64,000 nucleotides of DNA from Eledone cirrhosa (lineage: Eukaryota; Mollusca; Cephalopoda; Octopoda; Eledonidae). Below the pieces are notes generated by a model, which made no database searches, had not been told where the DNA came from, and saw nothing but the letters and a program-made list of their open reading frames with translations. The stretch's first letter is position 1. Each line of letters starts with the position of its first letter. The position numbers and the translations under genes are program-made. Below, piece after piece: positions 31,926 through 41,759 of the stretch. The stretch spans positions 164,788,232-164,852,231 of the forward strand of contig OZ024743.1 in the NCBI GenBank assembly GCA_964016885.1, written 5' to 3'.

Positions 31926-32383
31926 TCAGTTCCACATAAAAATACTAAATGATATCGAAGTAAAGAAATGAAACGCGTGTTAGATGTTTGGAACAACGGG
32001 AAAACAACATCCATGAAGAAAGAAGAAAAAAAAAATACCTGGTGAATTTGCAAAATCTGGAATCGACAAGTCACAAAATTTCAAAGCAGAAAAATTAAAT
32101 GTTTTTTTTTTTTTAATTGGAGAAGGAGATGGCATCACATGATGCGTCTCAGCCAATCAGATGGCTGCATTTCGGAGAAGAAAGACAAATGGCGAGAAAA
32201 TTGGCGGACAAGTCAGCCATTGTGAAGTTTTTTGTTAAACGAACAATTAACAAGAAAAAAATAATGTTGGAGTGTTCTAAAGAGCAAGGAAACGGTGCTC
32301 AAGGATGTTAAATAATTCAATGGGGTTACCCATATAGCAAAAGTCTTTAGAAGTTTTTAGATGTTTTTAGCAGGCTGTGTAAT
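31926..32383 (-). other. Gypsy leader between primer-binding site and gag
   Basis: Non-coding leader of about 460 bases, T-rich on the plus strand with a 16-base T run at 32101-32116. No motif recognised. Confidence 0.5.
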
Positions 32384-32402
32384 CCATAATCGGGGTCAAC
32401 CA
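32384..32402 (-). promoter_or_regulatory. candidate primer-binding site (tRNA-Trp-like)
   Basis: Read on the minus strand directly after the 5' LTR: TGGTTGACCCCGATTATGG. The TGGT.GACCCCGA core matches the 3' end of tRNA-Trp, with one extra T. This is the primer known for CsRn1-type elements. Confidence 0.65.
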
Positions 32403-32625
32403 CTTTAGAATGGCGTGGTATTAGTAAACATATTTGTGTTACAAGAATAAGAATAAGAATAGCAGTGTGTGTTTATACTGGTTTACTTCATGGAAGTGAA
32501 TAATGAAACGTACATATATTTTACCATTGATAGTGAGGAGGCTGGAGTCTCCTTAGGCTGTTGGTGGGTTGAGGATTTGCTCTGCATTCTGGCGTGTTGT
32601 TAACGAGACTGCTGCGAAGCTTACA
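32403..32625 (-). repeat. 5' LTR of Gypsy/CsRn1-like element, truncated
   Basis: Matches the outer part of the left LTR with about five differences including an AAGAAT insertion. LINE A resumes right after it at TACAGAGACCGG. About 155 bases of LINE A present in copy 5 (39840-39994) are missing here. Loss of the LTR start and of LINE sequence together indicates one deletion across the insertion edge. Confidence 0.75.
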
Positions 32626-33425
32626 GAGACCGGATTAGCGAATTAGTTAAGCGTGCGTTGACGGGTGCGATCGTCAACAACAGGTGGTCGTTTACCCTGA
32701 AAAGGGCTATTAGAGTAGAATCGATAAGATTTAGTAAAGGAGTAGTGATAGAGGAAAATAGAGTAGAGGGAGAGTTAGTTAAAAAGCTAGAAGAGGTGTT
32801 TAGGACAGGCATCGCAACCGACGTGCTTGTGGCGAGATTGGCACTCGACCAATTCTTCAACGCAAAGCATGAAGGCGGCGTTGTCAGAGCTAGAGGGCGT
32901 GCTCTATGACACGAGAGGACGAAAGCCGTTCAATGAGCCCGGGTGGTGGAGGCGCGACGTGGAAACAAGTCCACAATTCGGTCTTTGCCTGATCAAAACG
33001 GGCGCATGTTGTTCGAAACCGATGTTGTCCCACGCGAACTGGGATGCGGGAGATCCATGTCAGCTTACGCCGACGACGTCACCGTGGTGATATCGAGCAC
33101 CAAACACGTCTAGATGCTCGGCACCGCTCTCAAGGAATACGAAGCGGTGACAGGAGCAATATAAACCAGGAAAAGTTGGTGGGCTTGCAACTAGGCACCT
33201 GGAGAGGCAAGTCCATGCCGTCCGACAGCGTCGTGGGGCGCTGGGCGGAAGGACTGGTTAAATTGCTCGGGGTCTGGTTCGGTCCGGACCTCCAGATGGA
33301 AAAACACTGGAACGAGGTGACGAGCAGGGTGGCCTCTCTCACCCAGAAATGGACCGAGAGGAGGCTGTCTCTGAAAGGTCGGGCGGAGGTGGCGAATGTG
33401 AACATCGCGTCCGTCATCTGCATGT
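32626..33425 (+). pseudogene. LINE A copy 4: ORF2 continued after the Gypsy insertion
   Basis: Resumes RDRISELVKRALTGAIVNNR, then VIEENRVEGELVKKLEEVFR and FFNAKHEGGVVRARGRAL. A large deletion removes the RT fingers. The palm is present as GCGRSMSAYADDVTVV (YADD intact at 33066-33077) followed by EKLVGLQLGTWRGKSMPSDS and VKLLGVWFGPDLQMEK to AEVANVNIASVI. It is cut at about 33425 by a minus-strand R4-type LINE. Confidence 0.82.
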
Positions 33426-33429
33426 TTTG

Positions 33430-34600
33430 TTTCATTGAGCATTTTACTTAATGGTATAAGTGCGATGCAGAATAAAAGCGGTGATAAAGAGTCACCCTGA
33501 AAAATTCCACAATTAATATTAACTTCTCCAGCTTCCAGTGATTTTTTTTCACTATTCAAAAGTAGTGTCGTTTTCCATGTCTTCATACTGAATGACAGGA
33601 ACCTCCTGACAACGGGGGATATTTTGAAAATCTCTAAACATTTTTCAATCCAACTGTGTGGCAAACTATCGAATGCTTTTTTATAATCTATCCAAGCAAT
33701 TGATAGATTTTTGTGTCTATTATGACAATCTTTCAGTATCATTTTGTTAACCAAAAGCTGATCCTTACAGCCATATGAGCCTCGTTTACACCCTTTCTGC
33801 TCATTGGGAAATAGGTCATTTGTTATCAGGTGGTTATATGTATATTCAGTTAGGACTGATGTTAACATTTTATACATTGTGGCCAAGCAAGTTATCGGTT
33901 TGTAATTTTTGGGATTGTTTGTCTCATCATTCTTCGGAAGCAGGAATGTAATGCCGCTAACTAGCCATGATGGTATCTTTTCTGGCTCCTTAACTATTTC
34001 ATTGTAAAGTTGGGCTAACAGCTCATGAGACTCTGTGAAGGCATTTATCCAAAAATTTTGCATTTTGTCATTTCCTGGGGATTTCCATTTGCTGGTTTTT
34101 CTAAGAACCAAACGCAACTGTTCAACTTTTATATTTTCCATATTTGTTCCTCAGGGTGAGCTGTATCTTTCATTTGTCTGTCTATCCATGGGGCATATAT
34201 ATTATGAACTTTTTCTTCGGCCCAGATCTTTTCCCAGAATTCTTGCACTTCCTCCTTGGGTGGTATTGATTTAGCAGTTATTCTCGACTTGTCAATTTTT
34301 CTGTAGAAGTTTCTTTGGTTGTTTTTTAACATATTATTGTCCTTATAGATTTGCTTGATTATTTCTATCAGCATGGATTATTTCAATGGCGCTGATTTGG
34401 CAGTATCGGTAGAAGGTCGGACGCCATACTTTCCAGCATAGTTACGTCCCTTTACGATCTGAGTTCAAATCCCGTCGAGGTTAACTTTGCCTTTCATCCT
34501 TACGGGGTCGATAAAATAAAGTACCAGTAATGCACTGGGTATTTGCTGGCCTTGTGCCAAACGTAGAAACAATTATTTCTATCAGCATGTCTATGTCACT
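33430..34600 (-). pseudogene. R4/Dong/NeSL-type LINE, copy 3: RT region
   Basis: A frame from 34141 reads [94 protein letters not shown] and GIFQGDSLSPLLFCIALIPL. It stops at MLNETKHA, where LINE A sequence begins. The YxDD box and the endonuclease are therefore missing. The RT portion kept is open and well conserved, so this copy looks younger than copies 1 and 2. A SINE interrupts the upstream coding region. Confidence 0.85.
34376..34571 (+). mobile_element. tRNA-derived SINE, copy 8, nested in R4-type LINE, perfect target duplication
   Basis: Full SINE with about 20 extra bases at its 5' side (GATTATTTCAATGGCGCTGA). Flanked by the perfect 18-bp duplication ATTATTTCTATCAGCATG at 34358-34375 and 34572-34589. 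It splits the LINE coding sequence between KQIYKDNN and IDMLIEI. Confidence 0.94.
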
Positions 34601-35644
34601 TGTTGATTTTATACTGTATTTTCTTTTCAATTTTCTAAGTTTAGTTTGTTTAACATGTTCACCTACTTTGTCGTCTGTTAAAATTTCTATGTCAGATCGG
34701 AGAAGGTTTATTTGGCGATTGATGTTCTCTTGCCAAGTAGATTTCTTGTGGGAATTCCTTTGTTTTTTTCATTTTCACTCCACATAAGTGAGCGGTGACT
34801 TTAGCCGATGCATAATAGAGATGATTTAAATCAGTAATGTTTAGTTTGTTTGTGATGATAATGTTTTTGAGAATTATTTTAGTCTTGTGTATTATCTTTT
34901 GGTTCTGTTTGGAGTTCTGGATCTTAGGGAGGGTGTCTCGTTCCCCCATGTCAGATTCTTTCATTTTCATCCATTCGATCATAATTGCATCCTTCAAGTT
35001 GGCAAGTTCATTCTCATTCATTTCTTTATCATTTACGATCTCATTGTTTTTATTTTGAGTTTCATCTTGAGCATGCACTCCCTCCACTTTTTCGATCCTT
35101 TCTTTAATTTGTTCTGTTGTCAGTGATTCCGCCCCAACCCTGGGATTCGAAGTGTTACAATTTACCTCGTTTACACTGACACATGTTTCATTTTCCCTTC
35201 ACTGACTTTGTGCTAATAGCTTGATCTGATCAATTTCTATATCAGTTAGTAACTTTTTTTAACAATATTTCTTCGTATATTGGCTAGTTTGTTACTGTCA
35301 ATATAGTCTCTGTTTTCGGGATGTTTCTTTTTCCAGTTGATATACGTCTGTTCTGTATTCGATCTATTTGATGGGTAGTACATGGCAGTGTAGAAAGTCT
35401 CAAGGACTTCTTTATTGTCTTCCCTTGACCATTTTTCTCTCTTTTTCTTTGGATTTCTTGGTGGTGAGTATGGAGGGCCAACAGTAGGAGTAATCCGGTT
35501 ATGGGAGGTCTCCAGCTCCGAAGTGATGGGAAGGTTTGAACCATTAGCTGATTTTTCGACCCCAGTCTGGTTCCTCTCTGAGGGACGCGGTCCTTTTTGA
35601 CCCGGGTGACGGCCGATCCGGTATGAGATTTTATCATTTGACAT
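34601..35644 (-). pseudogene. R4/Dong/NeSL-type LINE, copy 3: N-terminal Myb-like region
   Basis: Starts at an ATG (35644; MSNDKISYRIGRHPGQKG). Basic, Pro-rich sequence is followed by a Myb/SANT-like DNA-binding stretch (KREKWSREDNKEVLETFYTA, YINWKKKHPENRD, LANIRRNIVKK). A second frame (35087-34692) has ENELANLKDAIMIEWMKMKE, ILKNIIITNKLNITDLNHLY and YASAKVTAHLCGVKMKK. N-terminal Myb-like domains are known in restriction-endonuclease LINEs and guide target choice. The two frames are separated by a frameshift near 35240-35090. Confidence 0.75.
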
Positions 35645-35860
35645 TTACTTTATTTTGTCGCGTTTTATCCTTAACCGCCAAGGGGTAATCATTCCGTGTT
35701 ACTACTTCTAGGACGAGTGTCAACCAAGACTAGAGGGGTCGTCCTCCCCTAGAAACACGGCTATTCCTCGCCGGCGGCCATCCCGGTATTTCTTGGTCAC
35801 GGGGTTTTCTTTTTTGTTGTTTTTTAAATTGTTATTATCATGAGTGGTTCCTTAATGTGA
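35645..35860 (-). promoter_or_regulatory. 5' leader of R4-type LINE copy 3
   Basis: GC-rich leader before the ORF start. The minus strand has nested complementarity: GAAATAC (35792-35786) with GTGTTTC (35758-35752), GGC with GCC around an eight-base loop, and AGGACGA (35746-35740) with TCGTCCT (35716-35710). It may be a structured RNA, but it does not meet a known ribozyme consensus. Confidence 0.45.
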
Positions 35861-36796
35861 GCATTGCGTGGCTTAAGAATGAAATTATTATTAATAATAT
35901 AATATACTTTTTGCTGAAGTTGCATGTTATTGTTGTTGGCTATGTCGGTGGTGGTGCTGGGGCTTTTTCTATTGTTGGTGGGGAAGGGGGGGAGCCAGCA
36001 GTGCCATAGTCGTTGACGTTTGACCGAGTCACTAAGTCAGTCTATTTATATCTTTTACTAGCCTCTCCCTTGTCTAGTGATACCGCCACCTTCCCCTTTC
36101 TTAAGTTAACAGAAGGTAGTGGGGGAATAGTGGTGGTAGCAATGAAGGAGTGGTGGCGGCGGTGATGCGATAGTGGTGGCGACGGTTACTATAGTGATGG
36201 CGTTGTCGTGACTGAGTTTTGTTGAATAGACTGTAGTAGTATGCGTTTGTTTGATCTGTGTATCTATGCGGTTTGTCGCGTATGTTTAATATATGTGTTG
36301 ACATATTTACTTAATATTGGAATTAAACATTTTGAGAAAACTTGAGATACGATAATAGTAATTATTATTATTATGCTGGGATAGGTGGTGGTGGTGGTGG
36401 TGGTGAAATTGCCGTTATCTGGCTGTTGTATTTAGTGTACACAGAGGGGCGATGGGATAGGTGGTGTATCTAGTTTCTGGTGTTGGTGAAATTGCTGTTA
36501 TTTGGCTGTTCTATATAGTGTAGAAAGAGGGGGTTTTCTTCCATTTATAACCATTTTCTTTTTTTAATATAAAATTTAAAATACAAAATTTAATATTTGA
36601 GCGATATAACAGGATATTATGGATCCGAATTTTCGGAGAGCTGAGTCTGGTGCTTTATGTCTCATTTGTACTAAGAATTGTTATATCACAATTGTTTTAA
36701 ATATGTTAAAAATCAAAAACTTACGGGAGAGATTTCATAACATTCTATCCACCACGTGCGTCTTCTTCCCTCATTATTATTATTATTATTATTATT
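35861..36796. other. simple-sequence-rich spacer
   Basis: GGT/GTG and ATT repeats (for example 36360-36375 and 36388-36406) with duplicated short blocks (GGCGATGGGATAGGTGG-like). No gene recognised. Ends in an (ATT)n run at 36775-36797. Confidence 0.5.
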
Positions 36797-36872
36797 TAAA
36801 GTACCAGTAATGCACTGGTTAATTGCTGGCCTTGTGCCAAAAGTAGAAACAATTATTATTATTATTATTATT
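36797..36872 (+). mobile_element. SINE 3' fragment, copy 9
   Basis: Only the last 70 bases of the SINE (AAAGTACCAGTAATGCACTG to GTAGAAACAATTATTATT). It is set inside (ATT)n on both sides, just upstream of LINE A copy 5. Confidence 0.88.
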
Positions 36873-36884
36873 GAATACCATGGT

Positions 36885-37286
36885 TGACGGAGACTCGGCT
36901 CTGTAAAGTATAGTAATTTTTAACCGCTATAACAATTGTAAATTGTTTAAAACTTGAACCAAATTGTAGATAAAAACACCCTCCTCCTCGTGAGAGGGGT
37001 CTTTCTGCCCGTTATTTTGCCCTTCGGGGTTAAATAACCGCTTATTGGGGTTTTGTGCCCAATATTCATTTTAAACCGTAAAAAAAACATGACTACTAAA
37101 AAGAATTTTCACAAGTCCCTCCCACTCATTCCGTCTTCTTCTTCCTCAATCGTCACTACATCAGAGAGAAGATTGTCTCTCTCCCTCCCTTCTCTAAATG
37201 TGGTGTCGCCTCTTTCGCAAGCGACGCCATTAAAAAAAATAAAAATATAGTTTCTGGTAGCTTTCACCAAGAGAACGTGCATAACC
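36885..37286 (+). promoter_or_regulatory. LINE A copy 5 5' untranslated region
   Basis: Leader with GGGGTTTTGTGCCCAATATTC, comparable to the GGGCC..GGCCC block of copy 4, starting just after an (ATT)n tail. A short frame MTTKKNFHKSLPLIPSSSSS (37092) is probably the true ORF1 start, now frameshifted. Confidence 0.5.
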
Positions 37287-37468
37287 GTGGAACATTTCTC
37301 CACGACGACGACGAAAAATGTGTGCGGTAAATACGGAAAGCCATTTCATTCGTCTGACGTCATGAAGAATAGCAGCAGCAGCAGAAACAGTGACAAGGAA
37401 AACACTAGTAGCAGCCGCAACAACATCAGCAGCAGCATAAACAACAACAGCAGCAGCAGCAACAACAA

Positions 37469-37507
<39 letters not shown>

Positions 37508-38683
37508 CAACAACCACAGCAACAGCGGCGGCGGCGGTCGTAGTACCAGCAGCAACAACAAAAGTAACAGCAGCTCTGACGACAATAACAACAACAAGAA
37601 AGAAAAACCAATCTCATTTGCAGGTATCGCAAAGAACCTGGAAACCATCCTTATAACAAATGAGGAATTACAGGAAGCAAAGAAGATGGTGACGAAAACC
37701 GGACACCGAGCAATCTGCAAGGCAGCCGAAAAATTTTCGAAACCCAACAGTAAGCACAAAATCACATAGGGTTGAAAGAACCACAGAGGCTCAAATACAA
37801 AAAGCCTTAGGGTCTGTGTGGCAGCGGAAAACGCATATCACCCGAGGCAAGAAATATGCCACCGTGGACGTGCTTTTTGCCACACCCCAGGAGGCAAAGG
37901 CTCAATCCTTAGTGACCCTAAGGAGCGAGGAAATGGTGTTGGTGCCCTCCTACTGCGGGCAAAAAATTGTGAGGGTCAAACTGACCCCCCCCCCTGATGG
38001 GCCCTTCTTGGCTGGCCGCGTCTGCCCTCGTCGGAATCGAGGACAAAACAACTGTACTGCAAGTACAGAAAAAAGTACGAGAACATTGGGTCGGCACCTC
38101 CATTGAGATGTTAATTCAAACCAACCAGGAGTGCATCGAAGCTATCCCAGATGTGATAGACTTCGATTACGGCACTCAACTTCCCATAAGTGTTGAGGGC
38201 AAACGCCCGAAATGCTTTCGCTGTGGGTCGAAGACTCACCTCAGGGCTTTCTGCAATGAGAAGACCCTGAAAAAGGAGAAAACCCCCCTCCTTCCGAAAC
38301 CAGCTCCACTGCTACCAGCAACTGGACAGGCGGCAAGCAGGAAGGATAGGTCCGTGGCACCCATACCCACGCCACGGAAATAAAGAACAGCAGCAGCAGT
38401 GGAAGTATTAACAACAACAACAGTAATACCAACAGCAGCTGCAACAGTGACTCCACTGCAACCATCACCAACAAGAACAACTGAAAGAGTGGAGCTGGTA
38501 CCCCTCCCCGACCTCACAGAATCGGACATGGAGTGTGAGGTGGGAGAGGGATGGCAAAAGGTCGCAAGAAGGCACAAACGCAGAAGCAGCGCATCGTCGC
38601 CTTCGAAAAGGGAGGGAAGAAATGAAAAAAGGGTAAAGGCTACTGCAAAGAGACTTACAGCAGCAACACCACCAACACCATGA
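37287..38683 (+). pseudogene. LINE A copy 5: ORF1 with CCHC zinc knuckle
   Basis: Frames joined by three frameshifts. A Ser/Asn-rich low-complexity segment coded by AGC/AAC repeats (37370-37600) comes first. Then KEKPISFAGIAKNLETILIT, RVERTTEAQIQKALGSVWQR, YATVDVLFATPQEAKAQSL, YCGQKIVRVKLT, QECIEAIPDVIDFDYGTQL, and an intact zinc knuckle CFRCGSKTHLRAFC (C-X2-C-X4-H-X4-C, about 38213-38254). A Pro/Thr-rich tail and a basic stretch (VARRHKRRSS, KREGRNEKRVK) follow. This is the best reference for ORF1 in the window. A run of 10 C's at 37985-37994 marks one frame break. Confidence 0.8.
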
Positions 38684-39197
38684 CCACCCACACTAGCATC
38701 ACCATCACCACCGGCGGCAACCCCACCGCCAACAACAACAACACCTTCAAAACCACCACCACAAGCACCAACATCGCAAACACAACACCAAAACACACAC
38801 ACTCAGCAACAACGACAAGAAAATAGCAGAACCACACCCCACCCCCAGAAAAACAAATGCACAGCAATAAATACACACAACAAGAAACTAATGACTTACA
38901 TAATTGAACACAGACATTTCACAGCACGACTACATAATACCAGCACCAATCAAAACACCAACGAACATAAGACTGGTAAGAATAGCACAGAAACAATTCA
39001 CAAACATTAAAATGAAATTCCCCAACGCAGTTGGTGATTTCAGAGACCTAGGAGGGACACTCAACCGGAGAGCATATTCGGATATACTCACAGAAGAACT
39101 GACGACCAGCCGAAGGGACGATTCAACGGTCCCTTCACCAGACGATCAAGTGAAAAGGGATGGAGAAACCATCCTTCCTCTACGAGAAGTAAGGTAA
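38684..39197 (+). pseudogene. LINE A copy 5: ORF1 C-terminal tail
   Basis: After an ACC/AAC-rich low-complexity stretch, a frame reads APIKTPTNIRLVRIAQKQF, IKMKFPNAVGDFRDLGGTLN and YSDILTEELTTSRRDD, ending REVR at AGTAAGGTAAGTGG. The donor-like GTAAGT again falls at the ORF1 end. Confidence 0.65.
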
Positions 39198-39231
39198 GTG
39201 GTCTTTCCCATCTTTTCCACTCCATTTCAAC

Positions 39232-40255
39232 ATGACCTCACTCAGAATAGGCAGCATAAATGCGCGTGGCTTGTGGACGTCATGGAAGCGGGGCTACCTG
39301 CTCAACGACCTCAGGTCACTAAACATAGATGTAGTGGCCATCAGTGAGACCAGAATCTCCGAAGCACGGGCCTTCGCACCGATCTTCGGCGGCTACGATG
39401 TGTACGCATCTCCCAGCTGTCCTGGATCGGAGGGAGGAGTTGCTGTGCTTTTTCGGAGAGGTTTGGATCTCGCCATACGGGCCATCTTCCTGGACCCAGA
39501 AGGTAAGTTGGTGGTGCTGGACGTGACCAGCGGAGACGGGAAAGCTTTCAGGCTAGTGGCCGTCTAGGCCCCGACAGGAGCAGGGCGTCCTGATTTCTTC
39601 CGGCGTCTGGAGACCTTTCTAGGAACGTCCCGCTCTTTAGTGTTAGTGGGCGACTGGAACGGGATCTTAGATGCACGCTGGGACTGTGTGGGATTAGCGG
39701 ATAGAGGATGAGGGTGCAAGAGCCTCACCAACCTGCTCAGGCGTTTTGAACTGTCTGACAGGTACCGATTGGATTTCCCGAATGTGCCAATGTGGACTTG
39801 GACAAACCGCATCGGGTCATCCAGATCATATCTAGATAGGGAAATAGATAGGTCTAGCATAGGCTGTCAACAATTCAAGATAGTCAGCTACACGGACCAC
39901 AAATTCGTGATCTGTTTGCTTGACTTAGATAGGCTTCATAGACGAGGACCCGGCTACTGGAAGCTAAACGCGTCCTCACCAGCGGACAAGGCATACAGAG
40001 ACCGGATTAGCGAACTAGTTAAGTGAGCGTTGACGGGGGCCATCGTCAACAACAAGTGGTGGTTTGCTCTGAAAAGAGCGATTAGAATAGAGTCCATTAG
40101 GTTTAGTAAGGCTTTAGCTATAGAGAAAAATAGAGCAGAGGGAGAACTAGTTAGAAAATTAGACGAGGCGCTTAGCAAAGGCATCGCGACCGACGTACTT
40201 GGGGCGAAATTGTCCCTTGACAGATTCTTCAATGCAAAGCAGGAAGCTGGGCTTC
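39232..40255 (+). pseudogene. LINE A copy 5: ORF2 endonuclease and start of RT region
   Basis: Starts at an ATG: MTSLRIGSINARGLWTSWKR. The endonuclease is almost complete: VVAISETRISEARAFAPIFG, LDVTSGDGKAFRLVAV, then a single TAG, VLVGDWNGILDARWDCVG, VPMWTWTNRIGSSRSYLDR and VSYTDHKFVICLLDLDRL (catalytic Asp-His pair). After ISELVK a TGA interrupts, and the pre-RT domain runs to FFNAKQEAGLH. There it is cut off by a duplicated 23-bp sequence and unrelated DNA. It is the clearest endonuclease in the family here. Confidence 0.85.
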
Positions 40256-40754
40256 ACAGAAACAATCTTGAGAAGCTGGGCTTCACAGAAACAAAAAGAA
40301 CACAACTAGTTACGAAAATACCAGTACAATCCATTAATGGAACAGTAAAAATATGTAAAAAATGCCAAAAATTCTGCATCTAATAACTGCATATACACAT
40401 GTACAGATACAAAGCATATGCACATGCACACATATAACTCAAAACATACACATCTGTACATACATTAACAGCCATACCTGCAAACACATGCAGACATAGC
40501 TACCTAGTAGATGTTGTTTAAATTCCAATTAGAGAGTCTTGTATCTATGTTAGAAATCGACTCTCTTGCTATTGATAAAAATTTATAAAATTATAAAACC
40601 AGAAGAACATACAGAGACATGCATACATACATATAGACACACACACACACATACATACATACATAAACACACATACATACACACATACATACATAGACGC
40701 TCATACATGAATACTTACATAGACACACATACATATATGCACAAATACCATACA
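40256..40754. repeat. spacer with (CATA)n/(CACA)n simple repeats
   Basis: A 23-bp block GAAGCTGGGCTTCACAGAAA(CAA) is present twice (40243-40265, 40272-40294) at the LINE A breakpoint. Beyond 40390 the sequence is dominated by ACATACATACA repeats, and I see no gene. Confidence 0.7.
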
Positions 40755-40756
40755 TA

Positions 40757-41640
40757 CAGGGTGCGGACGATATTTGTTCGCAAGATTACTGTCTAGGAAA
40801 AGATAACACAGTAGTTTTATTTTTTAAGATATATTTATCAAACTTAGATCAGTTTGTCTTCATGACTTGTTCTTTCGATCTCACTCGATAAACCCGCCAT
40901 TGGCTTTGATGACGGCCTCAAGGCGGCCTCGGAACCGGCTACAGGCCTTCGTCACTGTCCCCCGACTTAGGTCCCTAAAGGCACTTCTGATCCTGGCCTT
41001 CAGATCGTCTTTCGTATTGCAGCTAATCTGTTGGTGTCTCGTTCCACTGCGCCCCACACAAAGAAGTCGAGGGGGGTTGCAGTCAGGCGAGCTGGGAGGC
41101 CAGATGTCAGGTGAAGTGTGGTTGACGAAGTTCTCTGACAGCCAGGCTTGGGTCTTTCGGCTGGTATGGCAGGGCACTGAGTCTTGCTGCCACACGTACG
41201 GCCTACCTGCAGCTACCTGGTCGATCCAGGGCTTTACCACCTCGCTCAGAACGCGGATGTAGCCATCGGTATTCAGCGTGAGGGAAGTAGTGAGGTGGCA
41301 TGACGTCACCTTGACTGCTGGCGACACCTAAGACCAATGTTGTCGCTGGAAACTTTGTCTGCATGACTCTGGGCACGTCTTTGGATGAGACAGCGAGTCA
41401 CCTGTTGTTCTGGGAGTTTCTGAAATTTCCTTATTTGTCCTCCCGGCGCGGATTCCAAGAAGAACTCCGTGTCTCTTCCACAAATTTGGAGGTTCAAAAT
41501 TATTCATAATCAATTATTCTGAAAATAAATAATGGAAATATAGTCACTGTTTTTATGAAGACGAGAGTGACAACGGAAGTAAAAAAAAATTGCATAAAAT
41601 TAACAGTTGAAAATTGCGAACAAATATCGTCCACACCCTG
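40757..41640 (-). mobile_element. mariner-type DNA transposon, internally deleted
   Basis: Terminal inverted repeats CAGGGTGCGGACGATATTTG (plus TTCGCAA) at 40757-40783 and its complement at 41614-41640, with one mismatch. Both ends are flanked by TA dinucleotides (40755-40756, 41641-41642), the standard mariner target duplication. Total length 884 bp; an intact member would be expected to be larger. Confidence 0.9.
40881..41513 (-). pseudogene. mariner-type transposase remnant
   Basis: The minus strand begins MIMNNFEPPNLWKRHGV, then an HTH-like LLGIRAGRTNKEISE, which is followed too soon by the catalytic domain. A 148-residue frame (41327-40881) has YVWQQDSVPCHTSRKTQAWL with the second catalytic Asp, IWPPSSPDCNP with the third, CNTKDDLKARIRSAF and FRGRLEAVIKANGG at the C-terminus. 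The region holding the first catalytic Asp is missing between the HTH and catalytic parts, so it cannot be active. Confidence 0.85.
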
Positions 41641-41759
41641 TACATACACACATACATACATGCATTTGAAAACATTTGAAAAGTTAATAAGCAGGGGGAG
41701 GGCCAATTATTTGAGACCTGAGAGCAGCTATGCTTGTGCACATACATAGCCATGCCAAC

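Noticed and set aside
35700..35792. Calling the R4-type leader an HDV-like ribozyme outright
   Set aside because: P1- and P3-like pairings exist, but the P1.1 pair and the catalytic C could not be placed, so it is kept only as a lead.
37346..37765. Poly-Leu/Cys minus-strand ORFs
   Set aside because: Antisense of the (AGC/AAC)n tract in LINE A ORF1.
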